Assembly (NCBI GenBank): GCA_038117205.1
Contig: JAYOFL010000001.1
Span: 70,681-134,680 of the forward strand
DNA length: 64,000 nt
Source of the DNA: JAQBZY01 sp038117205
GTDB lineage: Bacteria; Pseudomonadota; Alphaproteobacteria; Rhodospirillales; Casp-alpha2
Direction of reading: 5' to 3'
This document shows, piece by piece, positions 1-8,224 of the stretch. The position numbers were made by a program, and so were the translations under genes. Within the stretch, counting starts at the first letter, position 1; each line of letters begins with the position of its first letter. The notes beneath the pieces are model-generated. The model was not told where the DNA came from. It made no database searches and saw only the letters and a program-made list of their open reading frames with translations.

Positions 1-515
1 GTAACGAAACGGAAATTCGGATGCTCGCGCGTCATGGCGAGGAAATGCCGCTCCATATAGATGTCCGGCTCGTCGCGGACGCCGAGGTAGAGATGGACGT
101 CCTTGTCGTGCCCGGTGGCGAGCGCATCCTCGACGATGGCTTTCATGGGGGCGAGCCCCGTGCCGCCGGCGACCGCCAGCAGCGGTCCGCCGTGCATGCG
201 GCGATAGAACGACGCCCCGAACGGCCCGGAGACGGTCAACGGATCGCCGGACGCGAGGGCCGTCGCGACATGCGCGCCGACGCCGGAACCGCCGTTGCGG
301 ATATGAAACTCGAGACCGGCGTCGTCGGGCCGGTTGGCGATGGAATAGTCCCGCGGCTCGAAGCCGTCGAAGCAGACCGTCGCGAACTGCCCGGCCCGCC
401 ACTCGAACGGGCCGTCGACGGCGACGCGGACGACGCTGACGGCGGGCGTCGCCGCCTCGACGGAAATCACGCGCGCCGTCAGGGGCGCGCTCGCCGACGG
501 CGCACCGTCGGTCAC
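1..515 (-). CDS. NAD(P)H-flavin / ferredoxin-NADP reductase family protein, C-terminus cut by window edge
   Basis: About 171 residues are visible on the minus strand; the 3' end lies outside the window. The fold is that of the FNR superfamily: an N-terminal FAD-binding barrel with the R-x-Y-S type motif RDYSIANRP near residue 54, then the NAD(P)-binding motif GGTGLAPMK near residue 122. Such proteins move electrons between NAD(P)H and a flavin or an iron-sulfur partner. The GTG start at 515 overlaps the TGA of the upstream methyltransferase gene (GTGA), so the two are probably translationally coupled. No ferredoxin domain is visible, but one could follow beyond the edge. The electron acceptor cannot be told from this fragment. 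Confidence 0.8.
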   Translation of the reverse strand, partial: MTDGAPSASAPLTARVISVEAATPAVSVVRVAVDGPFEWRAGQFATVCFDGFEPRDYSIANRPDDAGLEFHIRNGGSGVGAHVATALASGDPLTVSGPFGASFYRRMHGGPLLAVAGGTGLAPMKAIVEDALATGHDKDVHLYLGVRDEPDIYMERHFLAMTREHPNFRFV

Positions 516-1267
516 GAACCCGGTCCCCGGCCCCGCCGCATGTTGTCGATGCTGCCGGTCGTCACTTGCGCGAAGGCGCGTTTCCGTTTCGGCTCGGTCA
601 CGGCGGCGGTGCCGGCGTAAATCTGCTTCACGGCTTCCGCGACGTTGACGCCGCCGATGCCCGGGAACACCCGCTGGCCGATCTTTTCCCACATCAGCGC
701 CGAATGCACGAGCACGCGGAGCGGCACCGGCGGCACGAACAGCGCGCGTTCCGTCTGCATCGGCATGAACATGCTGTCGCGGAGAAGCCGGGTGAGCTGG
801 CCCCCGCTGTACGGGCGGCCGAAGCCGAACGGCGTGCGTTCCGTCCGCGCCCAGAGCCCGCGCCGGTTCGGCACGACGACGATCAGCCGCCCGGAATCGG
901 CGAGCACGCGCCAGACTTCGCGTAGCATCGGCCGGGTGCGCTCGGAACATTCCAGCGAGTGGACCAGCAGCACCCGGTCCATGGAGAGATCGGGGAACGG
1001 CAACTCCGTCTCGTCGGCGAGCAGCGTCTGCCCGGCGTCGTTGAGCGGCCAATGCAGCACGCCCTGGCCGGCCGGCATGGCAGCGATAACGCGCTCGGCC
1101 TCGGCGCGGAACATGCCGAGATAGGGCACCGCGTAGCCGATGCCGAGCACGCGCTGCCCGGACGTGTCGGGCCACATTTCGCGCAAGCGGCGCCGGATCA
1201 TCCGCTGCGCCGCCCGGCCGAGCGGCGAGGCGTAGAAGTCCCTGAGATCGACGACGTCCGTCCACAT
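512..1267 (-). CDS. class I SAM-dependent methyltransferase
   Basis: This 251-residue protein has the Rossmann-type methyltransferase pattern: a glycine-rich motif I (VLGIGYAVPYLG, about residues 40-51), a segment LLVHSLE (about 99-105) and the post-motif LREVWRVLADSGRLIVVVPN (about 114-133). It resembles the methyltransferases often found next to gloB or GST-like genes in alphaproteobacteria; the substrate is unknown. The reading frame ends inside the start of the flavin reductase gene (4-nt overlap), so they form one minus-strand unit. There is no signal peptide, so it should act in the cytoplasm. Confidence 0.85.
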   Translation of the reverse strand: MWTDVVDLRDFYASPLGRAAQRMIRRRLREMWPDTSGQRVLGIGYAVPYLGMFRAEAERVIAAMPAGQGVLHWPLNDAGQTLLADETELPFPDLSMDRVLLVHSLECSERTRPMLREVWRVLADSGRLIVVVPNRRGLWARTERTPFGFGRPYSGGQLTRLLRDSMFMPMQTERALFVPPVPLRVLVHSALMWEKIGQRVFPGIGGVNVAEAVKQIYAGTAAVTEPKRKRAFAQVTTGSIDNMRRGRGPGS

Positions 1268-1621
1268 GCCGTCAATGTAAGCGTTGCGCCCCTTGGACGC
1301 CAGAGCACCCGGTCCGCGCCCTCACCCTGCCTCTCCCCCTGAAGGGGAGAGGGAAGAAAGGCGTGATTGGTCTGCCGTCCCTTTCGTCACCCCGGGCTAG
1401 TCCCGGGGTCCACACTCTGACACCGAACGTGAGGCAAACAGTGGACCCCGGAATAAATCCGGGGTGACGGGGGGGGCGAGGTGGAGACTTTTCGAATTCC
1501 TCTCCCCCGTCCCGGGGGAGAGAAGAAGTTCACCAATCCCCCTTTCCCCATCCCCGCGCGTGACGGGTCGGACGGCTTGGGGTAGGCTCGCCGCAAAACG
1601 ACCCATTCCCGGAGGAACCCC
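1268..1621. repeat. intergenic palindrome cluster (REP-like), no gene
   Basis: The 350-bp spacer between divergent genes holds no convincing ORF. Two palindrome types are visible. At 1330-1352 and 1499-1522 there are hairpins of the form CCTCTCCCCC-loop-GGGGGAGAGG. Between them, 1386-1468 is a pair of inverted units: GTCACCCCGG..CCGGGGTCCAC, about 27 nt of spacer, then GTGGACCCCGG..CCGGGGTGAC. This is the usual layout of paired REP elements in GC-rich alphaproteobacteria. The last 20 nt before the GST gene carry GGAGGAA, a good Shine-Dalgarno. Copy number elsewhere in the genome is not known. Confidence 0.7.
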
Positions 1622-2230
1622 ATGCAATTGCGCTATTCGCCGACCTCGCCCTACGTCCGCAAGGTCTCCATCACCGCCATCGAGGCCGGCCTCGACGGCA
1701 AGATCGAGAACGTCAGAACCGACCCCTGGGCGGCCGATACCGACCTCGGCGGCTCGAACCCGATGGGCAAGGTGCCGTGCCTGATCACCGACGACGGCGA
1801 CGCGCTGTCCGACAGCCCGCTGATCTGCGAGTACCTGGACAGCCTGAACACCGGCCGCAAGCTGTTCCCCGTTTCGCCCAGGGAACGCTTCCGCGCCCTC
1901 AAGATCGCCGCCATCGCCGACGGGGCACTGGACGCCGGCATCCTGCTTCTCATCGAGGAGCGACGCCGCCCGGCGGAACTGAAGTGGGATTGGTGGGTCG
2001 AGCGTCAGCACAACAGCGTCATGCGTTGCCTGAGCGCCATCGACGCGCTCGCCGACGACATGGAAAAGGACGCCATCACCATCGGCGAAATCACCACCGT
2101 CTCGGCGATCGGCTGGCTCGATCTCCGCTTCCCGGACCTCGGCTGGCGCAACGACCGGCCGGCCCTCGCCGACTGGTACGACCACGTCGCCGACCGGCCG
2201 TCGTTCGTCGCGACCGCCCCGAAGGCGTGA
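1622..2230 (+). CDS. glutathione S-transferase family protein
   Basis: The 202-residue protein begins with a thioredoxin-like GST domain: SPTSPYVRKV (residues 6-15), the cis-proline region KVPCL (50-54) and the glutathione-contacting DSPLICEYLD (64-73), followed by an all-helical C-terminal half. It probably conjugates glutathione to a small electrophile, or reduces one, in the cytoplasm; the substrate cannot be read from sequence. A GGAGGAACCCC ribosome-binding site precedes the ATG. Its TGA overlaps the GTG of the next gene (GTGA), so translation of the TPR-glycosyltransferase is probably coupled to it. Confidence 0.88.
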   Translation: MQLRYSPTSPYVRKVSITAIEAGLDGKIENVRTDPWAADTDLGGSNPMGKVPCLITDDGDALSDSPLICEYLDSLNTGRKLFPVSPRERFRALKIAAIADGALDAGILLLIEERRRPAELKWDWWVERQHNSVMRCLSAIDALADDMEKDAITIGEITTVSAIGWLDLRFPDLGWRNDRPALADWYDHVADRPSFVATAPKA

Positions 2231-3870
2231 GCGCCGAGGACCCGGAAAAGCTGTTCTTCGCGGCACACGCCGCGCGCACCGCGGGCGACCTGGCGGAGGC
2301 GGAGCGATTGCTCCGCCTCGTCGCAGACCTGCAGCCGAAAAGCGCCACCGTTCAGACCGCCCTGGCCGAGGTTTTGCTGGCGCGCGGCCGGGCGTCGCAC
2401 GCCATTGAGGCCGCCGGCCGGGCTGTCACGCTCGACGGAAATCTCGCCCCGGCGCACGTGGCGCTCGGCGAAGCGGCGGGACAGCTCGGCAACAGCCGCG
2501 CCGCCCTCAAGCATCACCGCGCCGCACACCGGCTGATGCCGTCGTCGGTCGCCGCATCGGTGGCGCTGGTGCGGACGTTGAAGGCGCTTGGCATGGCCGG
2601 CGAGGCGTCGGCGGTACTCACGGAAGCATGCGCCGCCATGGCCGGCGACGCGGCGTCCCTCAACAATCTCGGCACCGCCGCTCTCGATCTCCTCTTTCCC
2701 GAGCAGGCGCGCGCCCTCTTCGAGGGCGCCATAGCCGCCCGCCCCGACGACCCGGGGATCTATATCAACCTCGCCCGCGCCTGCAGCCGTTCCGCGGACG
2801 ACGACGCAGCGCGCGAGACGCTCCGCCGCGCCCGGGAAATCGCGCCCGGCGATCCGCGCATTACCCGCGCCGACGGGATCATCGCCGTCAACGCCGGCCG
2901 GCCCGCCGAAGCCCTGGTGTCGCTCGAAAACTATCTGGCCGAAGTTCCCAGCGACGCCGACGCGAAGCTGGCGCGGGGGCTGGCGCGTCTCGTCCTCGGC
3001 GACTGGAAGAACGGTTGGGCCGACTACGAAGCACGGCTGGACGCCAGCCGAGGGCCTGGACGGCGGCGCTTCGCCAAGCCACGCTGGTCGCCGGAGATGA
3101 CCACCGGCCGGGTGTTGCTGCACGCCGAACAGGGCATGGGCGATACCTTGCAGTTCGTCCGCTATGCGCAAACGTTGACGGCGGCGGGGCTGCATACGGT
3201 GTTGCAGGTGCAGGCGCCGCTGGTCGACCTGCTGCGGACCGCGAAGGGTGTCGGCGAAGTTCTCGGCCCCGGCGACGCCTTGCCGCCCTTCGACGCCGAA
3301 GCGCCACTGCCGAGCCTGCCCGGCATCCTCGGCGCGACACCGGCGCTGCCCGCCGTCGACATCCCCTATCTCGCCGCCCCGCCCGGCGACCTGCCCGATT
3401 TGCCTGTGGGTGACGGCCCGCTGGTCGGGCTCGTCTGGCGCGGCAATCCGGCCTTCATCAACGACCGCCGGCGGAGCCCGGGACTCGCCGCCCTCGCCCC
3501 GATCCTCGCCACGCCGGGCGTGCGCTTCGTCGGCTTGCAGTTGGACGCCGCGGCAGAGATCGCCGGCGCCGACCCGGATCGGCGCATCTCGGATATGTCG
3601 GGGTTGCTGACGGATTTCGCCGTCACGGCGCGGGTGCTGGAGGCGCTCGACCTCGTCATCACGTCGGACACGGCAATGGCGCATCTGGCCGGTGCGCTCG
3701 GCCGGCCGGGATGGCTGATGCTCTCGTCGGCGCCGGATTTCCGTTGGGGCCGGGAGGGCGACCGAACCGACTGGTATCCGAGTCTGACGCTGTTCCGCCA
3801 GCGCATATCCGGCGACTGGTCGGGACCGGTCGGCGACATGGCCGGCCGGCTGGCATCGCTCGCGGGCTAG
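2227..3870 (+). CDS. TPR-repeat protein with C-terminal glycosyltransferase-like domain
   Basis: The protein has 547 residues with a GTG start that overlaps the GST stop. Residues 1 to about 260 are tetratricopeptide repeats, with recurring A-x-x-L and pairs such as LAEVLLARGRASHAIEAAGRA. The second half resembles family 9/41-type glycosyltransferases: LLHAEQGMGDTLQFVRYA (about 296-313), VGLVWRGNP, and DLVITSDTAMAHLAGALGRP (about 475-494), where the D-T-A-x-x-H segment normally contacts the nucleotide sugar. Likely role: transfer of a sugar to protein or envelope glycan, with the TPRs as binding scaffold. Donor and acceptor are unknown. It converges with the next gene, the two stop codons overlapping by 4 nt. 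Confidence 0.82.
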   Translation: MSAEDPEKLFFAAHAARTAGDLAEAERLLRLVADLQPKSATVQTALAEVLLARGRASHAIEAAGRAVTLDGNLAPAHVALGEAAGQLGNSRAALKHHRAAHRLMPSSVAASVALVRTLKALGMAGEASAVLTEACAAMAGDAASLNNLGTAALDLLFPEQARALFEGAIAARPDDPGIYINLARACSRSADDDAARETLRRAREIAPGDPRITRADGIIAVNAGRPAEALVSLENYLAEVPSDADAKLARGLARLVLGDWKNGWADYEARLDASRGPGRRRFAKPRWSPEMTTGRVLLHAEQGMGDTLQFVRYAQTLTAAGLHTVLQVQAPLVDLLRTAKGVGEVLGPGDALPPFDAEAPLPSLPGILGATPALPAVDIPYLAAPPGDLPDLPVGDGPLVGLVWRGNPAFINDRRRSPGLAALAPILATPGVRFVGLQLDAAAEIAGADPDRRISDMSGLLTDFAVTARVLEALDLVITSDTAMAHLAGALGRPGWLMLSSAPDFRWGREGDRTDWYPSLTLFRQRISGDWSGPVGDMAGRLASLAG

Positions 3871-4766
3871 GACCGCCGCAGCATTTCCTTCGACGCCAGC
3901 ACGGCGCCGCCGACGATCAGCAGGCAGCCGGCGGCGACGATCCACGTCGCCTCGCCCTTGCCGAACAGGATCAGCAGGACCGTCGAGATCAACGGCGCGG
4001 CATAGGCCATGGCGCCGAGCACCTGGATGTCGCCGTGCTTGGTGCCGTAGTCCCAGACGAAGAAGGCGATGCCGACCGGACCGAGGCCGAGGCCGACCAC
4101 CCCCGCCCACTCGATCCAGCCGCCCGGCCAGAGCGGCGTCTCGAACGCCAGATGGCAGAGCGTCGCCAGGATTGCCGTGACGGCGCAGAAGCCGCCGACG
4201 GTGTCGGTCGGTACCGCGCCGAAACGGCGGTTGAGGATGGAATAGGCCGACCAGGCGAAGGCGCAGCCGAGCGCCATCGCATAACCGAGCGCGAATTCCG
4301 ACTTGAACCCGGCGAGGCCGCGCCCGTCCGTGATCAGCAGCACCGAGCCGGCGAGCCCGGCGACGGCGCCGGCGACATGCCACCAGCGGAGCCGCTCGCC
4401 CGGCAAGAGCGCCGAACCGACGACGATCAGGAGCGGCCACAGATAGGCGATGAGCCCGGCTTCGACGGGCGGCGCGTTCCGGAGCGCCATGAAATAGAAG
4501 AAGTGGTAGCCGAACAGACCCGCGACGCCGAGAACCCAGGCGCCGACCGGCTGACGGAGGTGCGCCATCACGTTCTCCCGGCCGACGATCCATTTGCCGA
4601 TGACGAACAGCGTCGCGATGCCGAACGACAGCGCCGCCAACTGGAACGGCGGCACCCGACCAGTCAGCGTCGTGAACAGCGCCAGCAATCCCCACAGCAG
4701 AACGGCAATGCCGCCGATCAGGGTCGCACGCACACGCGCACCGCCGGCACCCTCGGCCATGGCCAC
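3867..4766 (-). CDS. DMT-superfamily transporter, YddG-like (EamA domains)
   Basis: This 299-residue inner-membrane protein has about ten hydrophobic helices in two EamA repeats. The segment HFFYFMALRNAPPVEAGL (about residues 88-105), then IAYLWPLLIV, is typical of the YddG-type branch that exports aromatic and other neutral amino acids and metabolites. Residues around the second repeat (AFAWSAYSILNRRFG) fit the same family. Substrate assignment is by family only. The start sits just upstream of the FG-GAP protein's stop on the same strand (5-nt gap), suggesting co-transcription from the FG-GAP gene. The end overlaps the convergent TPR gene. Confidence 0.85.
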   Translation of the reverse strand: MAMAEGAGGARVRATLIGGIAVLLWGLLALFTTLTGRVPPFQLAALSFGIATLFVIGKWIVGRENVMAHLRQPVGAWVLGVAGLFGYHFFYFMALRNAPPVEAGLIAYLWPLLIVVGSALLPGERLRWWHVAGAVAGLAGSVLLITDGRGLAGFKSEFALGYAMALGCAFAWSAYSILNRRFGAVPTDTVGGFCAVTAILATLCHLAFETPLWPGGWIEWAGVVGLGLGPVGIAFFVWDYGTKHGDIQVLGAMAYAAPLISTVLLILFGKGEATWIVAAGCLLIVGGAVLASKEMLRRS

Positions 4767-4771
4767 CCCCG

Positions 4772-5797
4772 TCAGCGCGCCCGGCGCCGGACGACGATAG
4801 CGCCGTCGGCGAGGCCGTAGACCAGTTCCCGGACGCCGTCGCCGTCGGTATCGTAGAGCGTCGCCCGGTGTGTGATCTCGTCCGGTTCGCGGAAGATTTC
4901 GGCGACGAACGGTTTTCCATTCGGGAAAGTGACGAGCAGCATGGCCCGGCGCGTGGCGTCAGGAACCAGCGCGTCCGGCACGCCGTCGCCGGTCATGTCG
5001 CCGACCAGCGACAGCGCCAATTCCCGCGTGCCGATGCCGTGGTTGGAGAAACCGGAAATACTGTAAACCGGCGCGAGCTTCCCCCTCGTCATCCGATAGG
5101 CCGTGAGCGTGCCGCCGATATGCGGCGTCACGACCGCCAGCAGTTCGACCTTGCCGTCGCCATCGACGTCGCCGGCGCCGACCGGATTGAGCCAGCGGTT
5201 CGGCCGGCCGATAGGATCGGCTTCCGCGACGATCCTGGGCGCGACGCCGCTCGCCCCCGGATCGATGGCGGCGAGGCCGGCACCGGCGGAGACGGTCGAG
5301 CGGACCAGCACGATCTCCGGCTTGCCGTCGCCGTCGAGGTCGGCGAAGCGCGGGTAGCGGTCCTCGAACACCGTGTCGGCGGGAAGCCGAAGATATTGGG
5401 TATCGCCTTGCGGATGCCTGACGGCGAGCGCCGACACCTCGATGGCGTCGCCTAGCACGCCGTGGCCATAGACCGTCGTCGGCTCGGCGAGCCACGCCTG
5501 CATGCCGTTCGGCCCGTCGACGACCACGGCGTCGGAGAGCGCGCCTTCCGGCAATTTCTCACGCGCCGGCACCGGGCGCGGCCGCAACCGCACCAGGGTT
5601 CCGGTAAGCGTAACGGTGTAGCGGGTGCCGTCCCTTGAGAAGGCGAGCGGCGCGCCGTCCGGACCGATCTGGATTTCGACGAGCCCGCCCGGCACCTGTC
5701 CGGCGTGGCGGGTATAGCCGACGCCCGCGGCATTTCCGACGAAAGCGGCCGTGGACAGGGCGGCGATGGCCAGCAAGGTTCTCGTAATCGGGCGCAC
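4772..5797 (-). CDS. secreted FG-GAP/VCBS-repeat protein
   Basis: The 341-residue protein starts with a signal peptide (MRPITRTLLAIAALSTAAFVGNAAG) and carries calcium-loop motifs of the FG-GAP/VCBS type: FADLDGDGKPEIVLV, AGDVDGDGKVELLAV, VGDMTGDGVPDALV and YDTDGDGVRELVYG. These form beta-propeller blades. No catalytic motif was seen, so I infer a periplasmic or extracellular binding or structural role. It is the first gene of a two-gene minus-strand unit with the YddG-like exporter. The reading frame is intact and the length is reasonable for one incomplete propeller. Confidence 0.8.
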   Translation of the reverse strand: MRPITRTLLAIAALSTAAFVGNAAGVGYTRHAGQVPGGLVEIQIGPDGAPLAFSRDGTRYTVTLTGTLVRLRPRPVPAREKLPEGALSDAVVVDGPNGMQAWLAEPTTVYGHGVLGDAIEVSALAVRHPQGDTQYLRLPADTVFEDRYPRFADLDGDGKPEIVLVRSTVSAGAGLAAIDPGASGVAPRIVAEADPIGRPNRWLNPVGAGDVDGDGKVELLAVVTPHIGGTLTAYRMTRGKLAPVYSISGFSNHGIGTRELALSLVGDMTGDGVPDALVPDATRRAMLLVTFPNGKPFVAEIFREPDEITHRATLYDTDGDGVRELVYGLADGAIVVRRRAR

Positions 5798-5865
5798 GTC
5801 GAAGCCTCCGGTTGTGATCGCTTTCTAGCGGTTCGCCGCCGGATTGTCGAAGGGGAGCTTTCGCC

Positions 5866-5898
5866 GCAAACGAAACGGGCGGCGCCGAAGCACCGCCC
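5866..5898 (-). terminator. Rho-independent terminator of phaB
   Basis: Read on the minus strand, 28 nt after the phaB stop, GGGCGGTGC-TTCG-GCGCCGCCC forms a 9-bp stem (one G-T pair) with a TTCG tetraloop at 5877-5898, followed by the T-rich GTTTCGTTTG. This is a good intrinsic terminator for the phaAB transcript and separates it from the downstream FG-GAP gene. Confidence 0.75.
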
Positions 5899-5925
5899 GC
5901 TGCATTCGTTGCCGGCTTTTCGCCG

Positions 5926-6651
5926 TTACGCCATGTAGAGCCCGCCGTTCGCCGACAAGGTCGAGCCGGTGATGAAGCCGGCATCGTCGGCGGCCAGGAA
6001 GACGACGCAGCGCGCGATTTCTTCCGGCTCGCCGAGGCGGCCGAGCGGCACCTGCGGCAGGATGTTGTTCTTCAGGACCTCTTCCGGCACGGCCAGCACC
6101 ATCTCGGTGCCGATGTAGCCCGGCGTGATGGCGTTGACGGTGATCCCCTTGGCCGCCGTCTCGTAGGCCAGCGCCTTGGTGAAGCCGATCTCGCCGGCCT
6201 TCGCCGCCGAGTAGTTGGTCTGCCCGAACTGTCCCTTCTGGCCGTTGACCGAGCTGACGTTGATGATCCGCCCGAAGCCGCGCTCGCGCATGCCGTCGAT
6301 GACGTTCCGGCACATGTTGAAGAGACCGTTGAGATTGGTGTTGATGACCGCGTCCCAGTGCGACCGGTCCATCTTGTGCAGCGGTTTGTCCCGCGTGATG
6401 CCGGCGTTGTTGACGAGAACGTCGATCGGACCGACTTCGGCTTCCACCTTCTTGATCGCCGCGGCGCAGCCGTCGAAATCGCCGACGTCGAATTTGTAGA
6501 CCGGCACACCGGTCTCGTCCTTGAACTTGTTCGCCGCTTCGTCGTTGCCGGCGTAACTCGCCGCCACCTTGTAGCCCGCGCCCTTCAGCGCCAGGGACAC
6601 CGCCCTGCCGATACCGCGCGTGCCACCCGTGACCAATGCCACCCGTGCCAT
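5926..6651 (-). CDS. phaB: acetoacetyl-CoA reductase PhaB
   Basis: The 241-residue short-chain dehydrogenase reduces acetoacetyl-CoA to (R)-3-hydroxybutyryl-CoA with NADPH, the second step of polyhydroxybutyrate synthesis. Visible features are the cofactor loop TGGTRGIGRA (8-17), NNAGITRD (81-88) with the PhaB-typical DKPLHKM, the catalytic serine in NVSSV (131-135), the Y147-x3-K151 pair in NYSAAKAG, and the C-terminal FITGSTLSANGGLYM. It lies downstream of phaA on the same strand (97-nt gap), with a strong GGAGGAAGCATC-ATG ribosome-binding site and its own terminator. Length matches the family exactly. Confidence 0.96.
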   Translation of the reverse strand: MARVALVTGGTRGIGRAVSLALKGAGYKVAASYAGNDEAANKFKDETGVPVYKFDVGDFDGCAAAIKKVEAEVGPIDVLVNNAGITRDKPLHKMDRSHWDAVINTNLNGLFNMCRNVIDGMRERGFGRIINVSSVNGQKGQFGQTNYSAAKAGEIGFTKALAYETAAKGITVNAITPGYIGTEMVLAVPEEVLKNNILPQVPLGRLGEPEEIARCVVFLAADDAGFITGSTLSANGGLYMA

Positions 6652-6748
6652 GATGCTTCCTCCGTTTGTTGTCGTCTTCGCGACGTTTTTTAAAGGCCGC
6701 GCCGGGCCGGCCCCGAGGGGTCCGGCCGCGACACGATCCTATCTTAGC

Positions 6749-7924
6749 TTAGTCGCGTTCGACGCACATGGCGATTCCCATGCCGCCGCCGATGCAAAGG
6801 GTGGCGAGACCCTTCTTGGCGTCGCGCTTCTGCATTTCATAGAGCAGCGTGACGAGAACGCGCGCACCGGACGCGCCGATCGGGTGGCCGAGGGCGATGG
6901 CGCCGCCGTTGACGTTCACCTTGTCGACGTCCCAGCCCATGTCCTTGTTGACGGCGCAGGCCTGGGCCGCGAAAGCCTCGTTGGCCTCGATCAGGTCGAG
7001 ATCGCCGACCTTCCACCCGGCCTTTTCGAGCACCATGCGGCTGGCCGGGATCGGACCGGTGCCCATGATCGCCGGATCGACGCCGGCGGTCGCCCACGAC
7101 TTGATGCGGGCCAACGGCTTGATGCCCCGCTTCTTGGCGTTCTCGGCGCTCATCAGCACGACCGCCGCGGCGCCGTCGTTGATGCCGGACGCGTTGCCCG
7201 CCGTCACGGTGCCTTCCTTGTCGAAGGCGGCGCGCAGCTTGGCGAGGCTTTCCATCGTCGTGCCGTGCTTCGGGTGCTCGTCGGTGTCGACGATGGTGTC
7301 GCCCTTGCGGCCCTTGATCGTGACCGGGACGATCTCGTCCTTGAACTTGCCGGCCTTCATCGCCGCTTCTGCCTTCTGCTGCGAGGCGAGCGCGAAGGCG
7401 TCCTGTTCGTCGCGGGTGAGCTGCCACTTCTTGGCGACGTTTTCCGCCGTGTTGCCCATGTGGTAGCCGGCGAAGGCGTCCATCAGGCCGTCGCGGAGCA
7501 TGGTGTCGACGAGCTCGGTCGAGCCCATCTTCACGCCGTTCCGCAGGTGCACGACGTGCGGCGCCTGGCTCATGCTTTCGAGACCGCCGGCGACGACGAC
7601 GTCGCAATCGCCGAGCTTGATCGACTGATAGCCGAGCGCGACGGTGCGCAGGCCCGAACCGCAAAGCTGGTTGATGCCGTAGGCGGTCTTTTCCTGCGGC
7701 ACGCCGGCGGCCATCGCCGCCTGGCGGGCCGGGTTCTGGCCGGTGCCGGCGGACAGGATCTGGCCCATGATGACTTCATTCACGTCTTCCGGCGACACGC
7801 CGGCACGCTCCAGCGCGGCCTTGATGGCCACTTCGCCGAGATACGACGCCGGGACCGAACTCAGGCCGCCGCCGAAGGCGCCCACGGGGGTGCGGGCGGC
7901 GCTCGCGATAACAACTTCCGTCAT
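6749..7924 (-). CDS. phaA: acetyl-CoA acetyltransferase (beta-ketothiolase) PhaA
   Basis: This is a 391-residue thiolase that condenses two acetyl-CoA to acetoacetyl-CoA. The three catalytic residues are present: C88 in NQLCGSG, H347 in ALGHPIGASG and C377 in LCIGGGMG. The start at MTEVVIASAARTPVG is chosen over an in-frame upstream codon at 7948 because AGAGGAG lies 7-8 nt before it and the thiolase family begins there. It is followed by phaB; together they feed PHA synthase and, through crotonyl-CoA, the ethylmalonyl-CoA pathway encoded about 40 kb away. A biosynthetic role is inferred from the phaB neighbour. Confidence 0.96.
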   Translation of the reverse strand: MTEVVIASAARTPVGAFGGGLSSVPASYLGEVAIKAALERAGVSPEDVNEVIMGQILSAGTGQNPARQAAMAAGVPQEKTAYGINQLCGSGLRTVALGYQSIKLGDCDVVVAGGLESMSQAPHVVHLRNGVKMGSTELVDTMLRDGLMDAFAGYHMGNTAENVAKKWQLTRDEQDAFALASQQKAEAAMKAGKFKDEIVPVTIKGRKGDTIVDTDEHPKHGTTMESLAKLRAAFDKEGTVTAGNASGINDGAAAVVLMSAENAKKRGIKPLARIKSWATAGVDPAIMGTGPIPASRMVLEKAGWKVGDLDLIEANEAFAAQACAVNKDMGWDVDKVNVNGGAIALGHPIGASGARVLVTLLYEMQKRDAKKGLATLCIGGGMGIAMCVERD

Positions 7925-8224
7925 GATTTTGCTCCTCTGACCTCTCACGCAGTCGATTGAACCCGGCCGAAACCGGGCGATGTCCGGACGCCCGCCCGGT
8001 CATGCGGCCGGCGCGCCCTTGAAACGATCTGGCGACGAGGACGTTTCCCCTGGGTTGTTCCTTGCGGATTTCCGCGCCCTTGCGAGTGGCGGTGCCGCTG
8101 ACCCGTCCCTATCGGACGGGGGATATACCGATCCGTCTCACCATCAACCTTGAAGTAAATCAATCCCCGGGGTTTTTCAACCGATCCCGCCGGAACCATA
8201 CCCCAAACCATACGACGTCATACG
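7925..8224. other. 300-bp spacer between phaC and phaA; hairpin, no gene
   Basis: No convincing ORF is present. A 7-bp perfect stem CCCGTCC-ctatc-GGACGGG lies at 8102-8120 without a T-run on either strand, so it is a weak terminator at best for the upstream minus-strand phaC. CCCCGGGG followed by TTTTT (about 8166-8178, plus strand) and repeated ACGTCA/ACGTCAT words near 8208-8230 are also visible. The phaAB promoter should be here, but I see no clear -35/-10 pair. Confidence 0.4.

Noticed and set aside
2005..4920. Very long antisense ORF (971 codons) across the TPR-glycosyltransferase and YddG-like genes
   Set aside because: It is a GC-rich shadow with no motifs, biased to Arg/Ala/Gly; the real genes on other frames have clear family motifs.
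6660..6740. Hairpin GGCCGG..CCGGCC between phaA and phaB as a terminator
   Set aside because: No T-run on the minus strand, and phaB has no separate promoter that I can see; it is more likely a processing hairpin within one transcript.
7925..8224. PhaR-type operator upstream of phaA
   Set aside because: I searched this spacer for TTGCA/TGCAA pairs and found none, so phaAB may be regulated differently.
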